Below, one piece after another: positions 47,900 through 55,671 of a stretch of 64,000 nucleotides of DNA. A model generated the notes under the pieces. The model made no database searches and was not told the origin of the DNA. It saw only the letters and a program-made list of their open reading frames with translations. A program made the translations under genes and the position numbers. Position 1 is the stretch's first letter. Every line of letters begins with the position of its first letter. Source of the stretch: JBASEY01 sp964404285 (GTDB lineage Bacteria; CSSED10-310); assembly GCA_964404285.1 (NCBI GenBank), contig CAYOJK010000008.1:1-64000 (forward strand), written 5' to 3'.

Positions 47900-47900
47900 A

Positions 47901-48344
47901 ATGAAAAAAGTTGTCATTATCCACGGACCAAATTTAGACAAACTAGGCAAACGCGAACAGGGTTTTTATGGTGAAATGACCTTGGATGAGGTCAATGAGA
48001 AAATCAGACAACAGGCTGATGATCTAGCTCTTCATGTTGATATTTATCAATCAAACAAAGAAGATGAGATAGCTGAATATCTACGAAAAGCAGTATGTGA
48101 TTCCGATGGAATTATCCTTAACCCAGCCGGATTAGGACATTCTAGCTTACTACTGCGCGATGCCATAATCATGAGCCCTATTCCTGTCATTGAGGTACAC
48201 TTAAGCAACATACATGCTAGGGAAAGCTTTCGTAGCCGAACATTGATAGCCGATGTCTGTGTTGGGCAGATATCGGGTTTTAAGTGGGCAGGCTATTGTG
48301 CCGCTCTTTTGGTATTAAAGAAAATATTTTCTGAAAAAATTTGA
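47901..48344 (+). CDS. aroQ: Type II 3-dehydroquinate dehydratase
   Basis: A 147-residue enzyme of the shikimate pathway, dehydrating 3-dehydroquinate to 3-dehydroshikimate. Motifs: VVIIHGPNLDKLGKREQGFYG with the catalytic Arg and Tyr, DIYQSNKEDEIAEYL (QSNxEGE-like, with Asp for Gly), NPAGLGHSSLLLRDAI with the catalytic His, and IEVHLSNIHARESFR. The usual NPGAYTHTS loop reads NPAGLGHSS, a modest departure that keeps the histidine. I use ATG 47901, next to the stop of the TPR gene. First of a conserved aroQ-pepP-efp-accB order. Confidence 0.92.
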   Translation: MKKVVIIHGPNLDKLGKREQGFYGEMTLDEVNEKIRQQADDLALHVDIYQSNKEDEIAEYLRKAVCDSDGIILNPAGLGHSSLLLRDAIIMSPIPVIEVHLSNIHARESFRSRTLIADVCVGQISGFKWAGYCAALLVLKKIFSEKI

Positions 48345-49426
48345 TTAAAAACGTGAAAAAAATCTCAATGGAATATTGCAGCCTGGTTTCAAATTCCAAA
48401 TTGGATGCTCTGCTTATTTTAGATCACGTTACAATACGACATATCACTGGCCTATCGCCGGCTTATGCTTCAATGGTGATAATTGGGCGGAAACCACATC
48501 TTTTTCTACACATCGCTGATTATGGAATGGTTGGTAAACAAATCGGCCCTATCAAAGTTCATTGCGTTAACAAATCACCATGGATAGATGCGCTATTATT
48601 TGTTCGAAAGCAAAAAGTGAAAGTGTTAAAGATCGATTTCATTAAAACCCCTTTGGCTTTTGTTGAAATGGGGGAAAGACTGTTAGGGTATATTGACTGG
48701 ATCGACGTTGGTGATGAAATCTCAAGAATTAGGGCGACAAAAAACCGGGAAGAAATCAAGAGAATAACGGAAGCTGTGAAGGTTTCCGAATTTGCCTTGA
48801 ATGAGCTTTTAAAAGAAATGAAGACGGGAATTCGAGAGAGTCGGGCGGCAGCAATTTTGAATTCTCAGTTAATGAATTTGACCGGAGAACTCCCGTTTTT
48901 TCCGTCTATTGTGGCTTTCGGAGAAAATACTGTTCATCCGCACTGGGAGAGTGGTTCCCGCCGTCTAGAAGCCGGAGATACTATTGTTATTGACTGGGGT
49001 GGTTGTGTCAAAGGATATGGCGCAGATCTCACCCGAACTTTTTTTTGGAAAAAAGCCAGTAGGCGACAGATGCAACGATATGATTTAATTCATAATGTTC
49101 TCAACAAGTTGATTGCTACCTTGAAAACGGGTATAAAGGTTTCAGAAATTGTGGAAAAAGCCAGGTCGTTTTTGTATGCAGAAGTACCCGAAGAATGGTC
49201 TTTATATCCTATTGGTCATGGAATTGGTTTGGAAGTTCACGAACTGCCGAATTTCGCTCTGGATTCACAGGATACGATCATGCTAAATATGGTATTTGCA
49301 TTGGAACCTGGCTTATATGTTCCTGGATGGGGAGGCATACGCCTGGAAGAAATGGTTTCTGTTGAGTCGGTTGGAGCGAGGGCGCTTGCTGAGCGCCCTA
49401 TTGAGGATACACCGATTTTAGGTTAG
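48341..49426 (+). CDS. M24-family aminopeptidase (Xaa-Pro type)
   Basis: A 361-residue metallopeptidase with an N-terminal creatinase-like domain (residues 1-130) and a pita-bread catalytic domain. Metal ligands: Asp in VIDWGGCVKGYGADLTRTFF (two Asp), His in GHGIGLEVHELPNF, and the two Glu in ALEPGLYVPGWGG and RLEEMVSV. Probably removes N-terminal residues before proline. The start is uncertain: TTG 48341 overlaps aroQ by four bases, while GTG 48353 and ATG 48368 are alternatives without better binding sites. Confidence 0.9.
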   Translation: MIKNVKKISMEYCSLVSNSKLDALLILDHVTIRHITGLSPAYASMVIIGRKPHLFLHIADYGMVGKQIGPIKVHCVNKSPWIDALLFVRKQKVKVLKIDFIKTPLAFVEMGERLLGYIDWIDVGDEISRIRATKNREEIKRITEAVKVSEFALNELLKEMKTGIRESRAAAILNSQLMNLTGELPFFPSIVAFGENTVHPHWESGSRRLEAGDTIVIDWGGCVKGYGADLTRTFFWKKASRRQMQRYDLIHNVLNKLIATLKTGIKVSEIVEKARSFLYAEVPEEWSLYPIGHGIGLEVHELPNFALDSQDTIMLNMVFALEPGLYVPGWGGIRLEEMVSVESVGARALAERPIEDTPILG

Positions 49427-49442
49427 TCATGGAGGAAAGATA

Positions 49443-50003
49443 ATGTACGATACAAATGAATTTAGAAATGGTTTGAAGATCGAATATGAAGGAGATCCAT
49501 ATGAAATTGTTGTTTGTCAGCATGTAAAACCTGGCAAAGGGGTTGCTTTTGTTAAAACTCGGATGAAAAATCTAAAAACCGGCGGAACGCTTGAGGTTAA
49601 TTTCAGATCGGGTGATAAGGTTGGTAAACCGGATATTGAAGTAAAAGAGATGTCCTATCTTTATCAGGATGGAGACCTTCATTATTTTATGGACAGCAGC
49701 ACTTATGATCAAAAGCCGATTACTGAGGATCAACTGGGCGAGAAAAAGTTTTTCTTAAAGGAAAACATGATTGTGGAAGTGCTTTTTTATCAGGGCGAAG
49801 CTATTTCTATTGAAGTGCCGATGAAAGTAGAATTAAAAATCGTCAAATCTGATCCTGGTGTTCGTGGAGACACGGCACAGGGTGCGACTAAACCAGCTAC
49901 ATTGGAGACAGGCTTGGTCGTTCAAGTTCCTCTTTTTGTCGAAGAAGGTGAAACAATTCGGGTCGATACGCGGACATCAGCATACATTGAAAGGGTAAGG
50001 TAG
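49443..50003 (+). CDS. efp: Elongation factor P
   Basis: A 186-residue three-domain OB/KOW protein that relieves ribosome stalling at polyproline. The N-terminal KOW domain has the tip sequence PGKGVAF, so the modified residue is K32, the lysine type. The C-terminal signature TLETGLVVQVPLFVEEGETI RVD-type region is intact. GGAGGAAAG precedes the ATG. Confidence 0.96.
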   Translation: MYDTNEFRNGLKIEYEGDPYEIVVCQHVKPGKGVAFVKTRMKNLKTGGTLEVNFRSGDKVGKPDIEVKEMSYLYQDGDLHYFMDSSTYDQKPITEDQLGEKKFFLKENMIVEVLFYQGEAISIEVPMKVELKIVKSDPGVRGDTAQGATKPATLETGLVVQVPLFVEEGETIRVDTRTSAYIERVR

Positions 50004-50010
50004 ACTAAAT

Positions 50011-50445
50011 ATGGATATACGAAAAATTCGGCATTTGGCAAAATTACTGCACCAAGAAGGTATCTCCGAAATCGAAATTCAAGAAGGGGAATTTTATCTT
50101 CGCCTGACAAGAACACTCGGAAAAGAAGTAACAAATAGTGAAATAGAGCCTACTGCGTCATCTGTTCCAGCGGAAAAACAGGAATCTCCCTCAATACCAT
50201 CAAATGCCAAGGTGATTTCTTCACCGCTATCCGGAACATTTTACCAATCAAAATCACCGGGAGCACCCCCATTTGTAAACGTTGGCGACGAGTTTGCAGA
50301 AGGGAAAATTCTATGTATTTTAGAAGCCATGAAAATGATGAATGAGTTGGAAGCGCCTGAAAATGGGCGAATAATTGAAATATGTGTTGAAAATTCCAAG
50401 CCGGTCCAAGAAGGACAGCCACTGTTTCGATACATACCCCTATAA
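50011..50445 (+). CDS. accB: Biotin carboxyl carrier protein of acetyl-CoA carboxylase
   Basis: A 144-residue BCCP. The N-terminal helical region (IRHLAKLLHQEGISEIEIQE) is typical of AccB. A Ser/Pro/Glu linker follows, then the biotinyl domain with EAMKMMNELEAP, giving biotinylated K108. Normally accC follows directly; here the next gene is a glycosyltransferase, so biotin carboxylase must be encoded elsewhere. Confidence 0.95.
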   Translation: MDIRKIRHLAKLLHQEGISEIEIQEGEFYLRLTRTLGKEVTNSEIEPTASSVPAEKQESPSIPSNAKVISSPLSGTFYQSKSPGAPPFVNVGDEFAEGKILCILEAMKMMNELEAPENGRIIEICVENSKPVQEGQPLFRYIPL

Positions 50446-50465
50446 ATCAATCCAGGTTTTTTTGA

Positions 50466-51218
50466 ATGGATACGGTTGTATTTATTCCAACTTGGAATGA
50501 GTCAGAAAATATTGAAAAGTTAATTCGAGAGATCTTTTCGATTTTACCGGATATTCATATCTTGGTTGTAGATGATTACTCCCCGGATGGAACGGGAAAA
50601 ATCGTCGATGGTCTTCGTTCGGAATTTGTCAATTTACATGTTAAGCATAGAGAAGGTCCTCGTGGAAGAGGCTGGGCGGGAATAGCCGGCTATATTTGGG
50701 CATTGGATCAAGGCGCTGATTTTATTCTTGAAATGGATGCTGATTTTTCACATCAGCCAAAATATTTACAGAATCTCATATCTGCATTAAAAAATGCAGA
50801 TATGGTTATCGGTTCAAGGTATATTCCAGGTGGCAAAGATGACAGACCCGGCAAGTTTCGAAATATTGTCAGCCGATTGGCGGGAAAATATCAACAATGG
50901 ATGTTCGGAACATCTGTGAAGGATTGTACATCAGGGTACAGAGGATATAGAAGTGTTGTATTGGAGGCCATTGGTGTTCGGGAATTAAACACTTGGGGAC
51001 CGGCAATACTTTCGGATGTTTTATACAGAGTCATAAAAAAAGGTTTTACAATCGTTGAAATCCCAATAGTGTTTCCGGATAGAGAACTTGGCCAATCCAC
51101 TTTGACTTTTCGAATTTTACTTGAAGGTCTTTGGAATGTCACGAAGCTGGCGATAACAGGCGTTTTTTCAACCAAGAAAGGATCTGATAGACATCAATCT
51201 GGGAATCCTCAGAATTGA
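50466..51218 (+). CDS. Polyprenol-phosphate mannose synthase (GT2, DPM1-like)
   Basis: A 250-residue GT2 enzyme that should move mannose (or another hexose) from its nucleotide to polyprenyl phosphate on the cytoplasmic face. Motifs: VFIPTWNESENIEKLI, HILVVDDYSPDGTGKIVDGL, LEMDADFSHQP with the DxD metal site, IGSRYIPGG, and KDCTSGYRGYRS. No C-terminal membrane segment is seen, unlike GtrB-type relatives. Its last 80 bases are shared, on the opposite strand, with the GT87-like gene. It follows accB by 20 bases. Confidence 0.9.
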   Translation: MDTVVFIPTWNESENIEKLIREIFSILPDIHILVVDDYSPDGTGKIVDGLRSEFVNLHVKHREGPRGRGWAGIAGYIWALDQGADFILEMDADFSHQPKYLQNLISALKNADMVIGSRYIPGGKDDRPGKFRNIVSRLAGKYQQWMFGTSVKDCTSGYRGYRSVVLEAIGVRELNTWGPAILSDVLYRVIKKGFTIVEIPIVFPDRELGQSTLTFRILLEGLWNVTKLAITGVFSTKKGSDRHQSGNPQN

Positions 51219-52533
51219 ATGTACTAGGTTCCATAGGGTTACGAAGAAGGCTTATCCCCAACATAAAGAACAATATCAGTACCGGAATAATTTTTGTTCC
51301 ATGGTAAAAAATACTTTGCAGAAGACTCCACTCATCTTGAGGCATGGATAAAGATGGATTATTCACCAAAAAATAAGGAGTCGGCAAAGAACAAAACAAC
51401 CAGGTAATAACCGTGTATTTTCTGATTTTTTTAAAAATCATTCCAGCTGAAAATACTGGCAACATTATGATATAATGATGTTCCCACACATATTGATATG
51501 TTAAAAAATAAACACAAATCCACATGGCAAGAGCTAATGAAAAATTTGTTTTTTGGGGGATAAAAGTTGCGATAGCAGCGAAAATATAGATGGCAAAACT
51601 CCAGCTTGTCAGCAGACGTTTTATCGAGGCATGATCGAATTTTGCGGATTGTAATAATTGTGAGAAAAATGCCCAAAATCCCAGACTATTCGGCCCAGTT
51701 GCAATAAACTTATGATGAAAATAAGACTGAAATTCCTGATAGCTTCCATCGACATAAACAAAATATGGAGTGGATAAAAGAAAAACCAAGAGAAATAAAA
51801 ATAAAATAGATTTCCATTGTTTAAATTTTATCCATATAGGTAAAAACAACAGTGTATTGAGTTTCCATAGAGCGGACATAATATAGGCGCTGTTGCGAAC
51901 GCCTGGTTTTCGATTGATGTGAGCGATGATACAGAGATGAAGAAGTGTGACGGTGACCATAGATTGTTGGCCGATATGAATTTCAACATAAAAGGGGGAA
52001 TATGCCAGCCACATAGCGGCAAGAGAACGTTTAATTGCAGATGATACTGGTAGCCATTTCATCAAATAGATATTAAGAAGAAGCAGGATTTCGACGAATA
52101 CGGTCCAGACCCAATAGGAGTGCCAAGGTGGCAGAATATTTAGAAGAGATCCATAAATGACGGCATAGGCAGGAAGATATCGAAATCCTGAAAAATAAGG
52201 AACAACAAGAGCATCTTGACCTAATCGATGCTCACGCACACCATAATAAACAGACTCTCCTCGTAAAAAGTTTCTACCTGCTTGATAAATTGAAAAAAAA
52301 TCCAATCCTCGAGGAACTCGATCTGTATCATGAAACCAAGAATCTAAAAAGCCTTTAAACGAGTCCATTTCCTGAGGGTGAGACCGAGTTCCGATTAAGT
52401 TTTTACCATGTTCGAAGGCAAAAGGTTCAGATAACAATGAAGCAATAAATACAAGATGAATACAGATCGCGAAAAACAAAAAGAGTTGGGATAGGAATGT
52501 GGGCAGTCGATCAGATAGCGGATTTTTTGTCAT
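51139..52533 (-). CDS. GT87-like (DUF2029) polyprenol-phosphate-dependent glycosyltransferase
   Basis: A 464-residue integral membrane protein with about ten hydrophobic helices. The first external loop contains RGLDFFSIYQAGRNFLRGES, the 'DFxxYYxAGxxxLxGxxxY' signature of the GT87/DUF2029 family, and a later FRYLPAYAVIYGSLL. Family members use polyprenol-phosphate mannose as donor. The donor-making gene lies convergent to it and overlaps by 80 bases. It starts three bases after recJ on the same strand, so it probably shares its transcript. Confidence 0.78.
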   Translation of the reverse strand: MTKNPLSDRLPTFLSQLFLFFAICIHLVFIASLLSEPFAFEHGKNLIGTRSHPQEMDSFKGFLDSWFHDTDRVPRGLDFFSIYQAGRNFLRGESVYYGVREHRLGQDALVVPYFSGFRYLPAYAVIYGSLLNILPPWHSYWVWTVFVEILLLLNIYLMKWLPVSSAIKRSLAAMWLAYSPFYVEIHIGQQSMVTVTLLHLCIIAHINRKPGVRNSAYIMSALWKLNTLLFLPIWIKFKQWKSILFLFLLVFLLSTPYFVYVDGSYQEFQSYFHHKFIATGPNSLGFWAFFSQLLQSAKFDHASIKRLLTSWSFAIYIFAAIATFIPQKTNFSLALAMWICVYFLTYQYVWEHHYIIMLPVFSAGMIFKKIRKYTVITWLFCSLPTPYFLVNNPSLSMPQDEWSLLQSIFYHGTKIIPVLILFFMLGISLLRNPMEPSTFNSEDSQIDVYQILSWLKKRLLSPAS

Positions 52534-52536
52534 ATC

Positions 52537-54255
52537 TTAAGAGGATATTCGGATATCATGAATATGCAGTTGCAAGGTTTCTCGCTGATTCCAACGATTG
52601 ATCTCGGGTGTTGCAACGATATCAAAATTACTGGTGGCGATATCGTCCACTACATGACCAAATCCAAAGGCGATAGCGCCCATCGAGTTTGCGCCTTGAG
52701 ATAGAGTCAGTTTCAAATGGCTATTATCGACACCGATCGCGCGAGGAGGGAAATGGTTACGCAATCCTCGAATTAGAAATTTAGGCTTCGGATTGCCTAA
52801 TCCAAAAGGGGCGATTTGATTTATCAGTCGAATAGTGGAAAAGCTTATATCTTGCAGCTCAACCTCAGAATCAATGGTAATAGAGGGCATAAGATCGCTC
52901 TGATCCAGCATTTCTTTAGCAATCCGTATACATTCAGCTTTAAAATCATCAATTTTTTCCGGTTTGATTCGGAAACCGGCGGCAATTTTATGGCCGCCAT
53001 ATTCAATCAAGTGTTCCGAGGCTTGACTCAAACAGTCAAAAAGATTGAACGAAGGAATACTACGACCACTCCCTTTACCCACCCCATCGTTTACACTGAT
53101 AATACAGGTTGGACGATAGAAGCGATCTGCAATTTTTGAAGCGACAATACCGATAACACCTTCGTGCCAGTTATCACCGTGAAGAACAATAAAAGGCTTG
53201 GTATTTAAATCCATTTGCTCAACTTTACTTTGTATGATCTCAAGGATCTTTTCTTCAATACCTTGTCGCTTTCGGTTAATGCCATCCATTTCTCTAGCGA
53301 TTAAATCTGCATCAGGTCTTGATCGTGCCAACAGTAAATTCAACGCATACTCCGGCGCCCCAAGACGACCGACAGCGTTAATTCGAGGTCCTAGCTGATA
53401 ACCGATCATATAGGGGTCCATATTACGGCCTTGAGTAATATTCGAGACTTTTTTCAGCGCTTTCAATCCTGGGTGAGATGTGTGGGTTAACGCAAGCAAA
53501 CCATGATGTACAAGAATACGATTTTCTCCCACTAATTTGGCGACATCAGCTACAGTGCCCAATGCAACTAACTCAAGAATAGAGGGAAGCGGATAAAGTA
53601 GCATACCTTTTTGCATCAAAGCCGAAACCAATTTGAATGCAACGCCAATTCCCGCTAGATTTTCATCTGGATAAAGGGAGTCTTCCCGCTTGGGATTTAA
53701 CACCGCAACAGCTTCAGGTAGAGGACCATTCTGTTCATGGTGATCCGTGATGATAACGTCTATTCCATATTGTCGAGCAAGTAATACTGTTTCTCGAGAT
53801 GTTATTCCACAATCAACTGTAATCATTAAAGTCGCACCGACTTCTTGAGCATAATGAACGGAATGTTCATGAAAACCATAACCTTCAGATAAACGATTGG
53901 GTAAATAAGTGAAAACGTCAATACCTGAATTGGGAAGAGTCCGTTTTAACAGTGCAACAGAAGTAATTCCATCGACATCATAGTCACCACATATCAAGAC
54001 TTTTTCCTGGTTTACAAGAGCTTGACGAATGCGCTCCACAGCTTTGTGCATATCATCTAACAGAAATGGATCATAAAGATCTTCCAAGTTAGGATTGAGG
54101 AATTTGACGGCTTCTTCAGCATCTGTCAATCCTCGTTGCACAAGAATTTTGGCGATAAACTCCGGTATCTGTAGCGCTTGTGCTATCTCTTGAACAGCTT
54201 CTCGATCTGGTTCTGAACTCACCCATTCAAATTTTGGTAAATCAAATCTCTGCAA
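52537..54255 (-). CDS. recJ: Single-stranded-DNA exonuclease RecJ
   Basis: A 572-residue 5'-3' exonuclease. DHH-domain motifs: CGDYDVDGITSVALL (D91-G96), MITVDCGI, VIITDHHEQ. The DHHA1 domain carries LHGDNWHEGVIGIVASKIA and KGSGRSIPSFN, and a C-terminal OB fold follows (APFGLGNPKPKF). The start is TTG with TGGAG eight bases upstream. In many genomes recJ lies between secF and relA; here that spot is empty and recJ sits 14 kb away. Confidence 0.94.
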   Translation of the reverse strand: MQRFDLPKFEWVSSEPDREAVQEIAQALQIPEFIAKILVQRGLTDAEEAVKFLNPNLEDLYDPFLLDDMHKAVERIRQALVNQEKVLICGDYDVDGITSVALLKRTLPNSGIDVFTYLPNRLSEGYGFHEHSVHYAQEVGATLMITVDCGITSRETVLLARQYGIDVIITDHHEQNGPLPEAVAVLNPKREDSLYPDENLAGIGVAFKLVSALMQKGMLLYPLPSILELVALGTVADVAKLVGENRILVHHGLLALTHTSHPGLKALKKVSNITQGRNMDPYMIGYQLGPRINAVGRLGAPEYALNLLLARSRPDADLIAREMDGINRKRQGIEEKILEIIQSKVEQMDLNTKPFIVLHGDNWHEGVIGIVASKIADRFYRPTCIISVNDGVGKGSGRSIPSFNLFDCLSQASEHLIEYGGHKIAAGFRIKPEKIDDFKAECIRIAKEMLDQSDLMPSITIDSEVELQDISFSTIRLINQIAPFGLGNPKPKFLIRGLRNHFPPRAIGVDNSHLKLTLSQGANSMGAIAFGFGHVVDDIATSNFDIVATPEINRWNQRETLQLHIHDIRISS

Positions 54256-54407
54256 TTGAATACTCCAGAATTGAAAACTAATTTATACTATGGGTAGCCC
54301 TCTTAAGTCAAATTGATTACTAAAAGGTGATAATTCGATTTCCTATAGGTTTTAATTGATTTTTGAACGCTTTTCAGTGAACGAGATACAAGAATTGGTT
54401 CTTAGGA

Positions 54408-55610
54408 TTAGTTTTTTTGATTTTCATAGAAAGGTCGTGAGCTAAAGGCAATAAGGTAAAAGTCTTCCAGCCGATTTATCACTTGGTCCCATGTGTAATA
54501 ATTCTTGACATAGGCATATCCATTATTTCCGAGTTTCTCTCGAAGGTCAGCATTGCTGAATAGCAAATCAAGCGACTCAATAAATTCATTTTGATTCGCA
54601 TAATAAAGACCACCGTTGGATTCATGGCAGTGAGCAGTTAGAACCGGAGACTTCTCGTTTACCAAAACTGGACGGTTACAGGCAAAAGCCTGGAGTAGCA
54701 AGATTGAAAGACTCTCAAAAGCAGAAGGGATAACGATGACATCTGCAGCTGACAAAAAAGGTTTTACAGTATCATCTGGTATAAATCCTGGGCAGATAAT
54801 TGCAGGGTTTTGTGGTGTTGGCATGTGACAACGCCCAGCTAAAACTAGGCATGCTTGAATATTTTTTCTGGTAAGATAACCTTCAAAGTATTGAATCAGT
54901 TGATCGCATCCTTTACCAGCATCGACACGCCCCATATAAAAAAGCATGGGTTTTTTTATCTTGTAACGATTGATAATGTCGTCTGCTTCAAGATTAGTTT
55001 TCGGAATATCTACGCCTGTTCCCAGTAGAATAGATGGTTTTCCTTTCACCGAATACGTGCTTTCAACAAACAATTGTTCCTGACGAGTTAAATACATCAA
55101 GCCTGCTACTCGTTGATACAAATCTCTAAAAATTTGCATATAAGCAACAGGCTCGTTATGAGCAGTCGGTATTAAAAGACTTTTTTCCGGAGCTATTTTT
55201 GTTCCTAGAACTGTTGGAGCATATAAATAGGTGACAAAAATTAACAGATCATATTGATAATGATTAGCTTCTAAATAATCCAATAAATCGGGAGACCAAG
55301 GCCCTTGCATTTTTAGCCAGTATTCCTGATCGGTTAGATTGTTATCACTTGATAGTATCCTAGCTGTTAATTCATTAAACGTATGGATGTCCCGGGTGAT
55401 TGCCACAGGCTTGCGTATCACGGTAACCCCATTCATCGTCGTTTCGCCGGCCGGATACGAGTTAGCCCATGTTGTATAATCTCGGGCTGTCGTAGTTAAA
55501 ACAGTCACGTCATGAGTAATCGTTAAACGTTCTGCAAGCCAACGGCAGTACAATTCTGCGCCACCATCGACTTCATGGCCATAACGCTGAACAATAAATA
55601 GTATTTTCAC
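54408..55610 (-). CDS. GT4-family glycosyltransferase
   Basis: A 400-residue GT-B fold enzyme. The N-terminal domain opens MKILFIVQRYGHEVDGGAEL, the usual GT4 donor-site loop (GGAE). The C-terminal domain has KPMLFYMGRVDAGKGCDQLI, ICPGFIPDDTVKPFLSAADV, and the EX7E-like stretch SAFESLSILLLQAFACNRPV. It is cytoplasmic and likely adds a sugar to a lipid-linked chain or surface glycan. The start is GTG, with a weak ribosome binding site. Confidence 0.88.
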   Translation of the reverse strand: MKILFIVQRYGHEVDGGAELYCRWLAERLTITHDVTVLTTTARDYTTWANSYPAGETTMNGVTVIRKPVAITRDIHTFNELTARILSSDNNLTDQEYWLKMQGPWSPDLLDYLEANHYQYDLLIFVTYLYAPTVLGTKIAPEKSLLIPTAHNEPVAYMQIFRDLYQRVAGLMYLTRQEQLFVESTYSVKGKPSILLGTGVDIPKTNLEADDIINRYKIKKPMLFYMGRVDAGKGCDQLIQYFEGYLTRKNIQACLVLAGRCHMPTPQNPAIICPGFIPDDTVKPFLSAADVIVIPSAFESLSILLLQAFACNRPVLVNEKSPVLTAHCHESNGGLYYANQNEFIESLDLLFSNADLREKLGNNGYAYVKNYYTWDQVINRLEDFYLIAFSSRPFYENQKN

Positions 55611-55671
55611 TCAAACTCTCGAGTTAAGATATTGACAGGGAATAGGGAAGTCGACGGAGAGTCATATCTTT

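Noticed and set aside
47901..48344. Inactive AroQ, because the NPGAYTHTS loop reads NPAGLGHSS
   Set aside because: The catalytic His, Arg and Tyr positions are kept and the rest of the protein is well conserved, so activity is likely.
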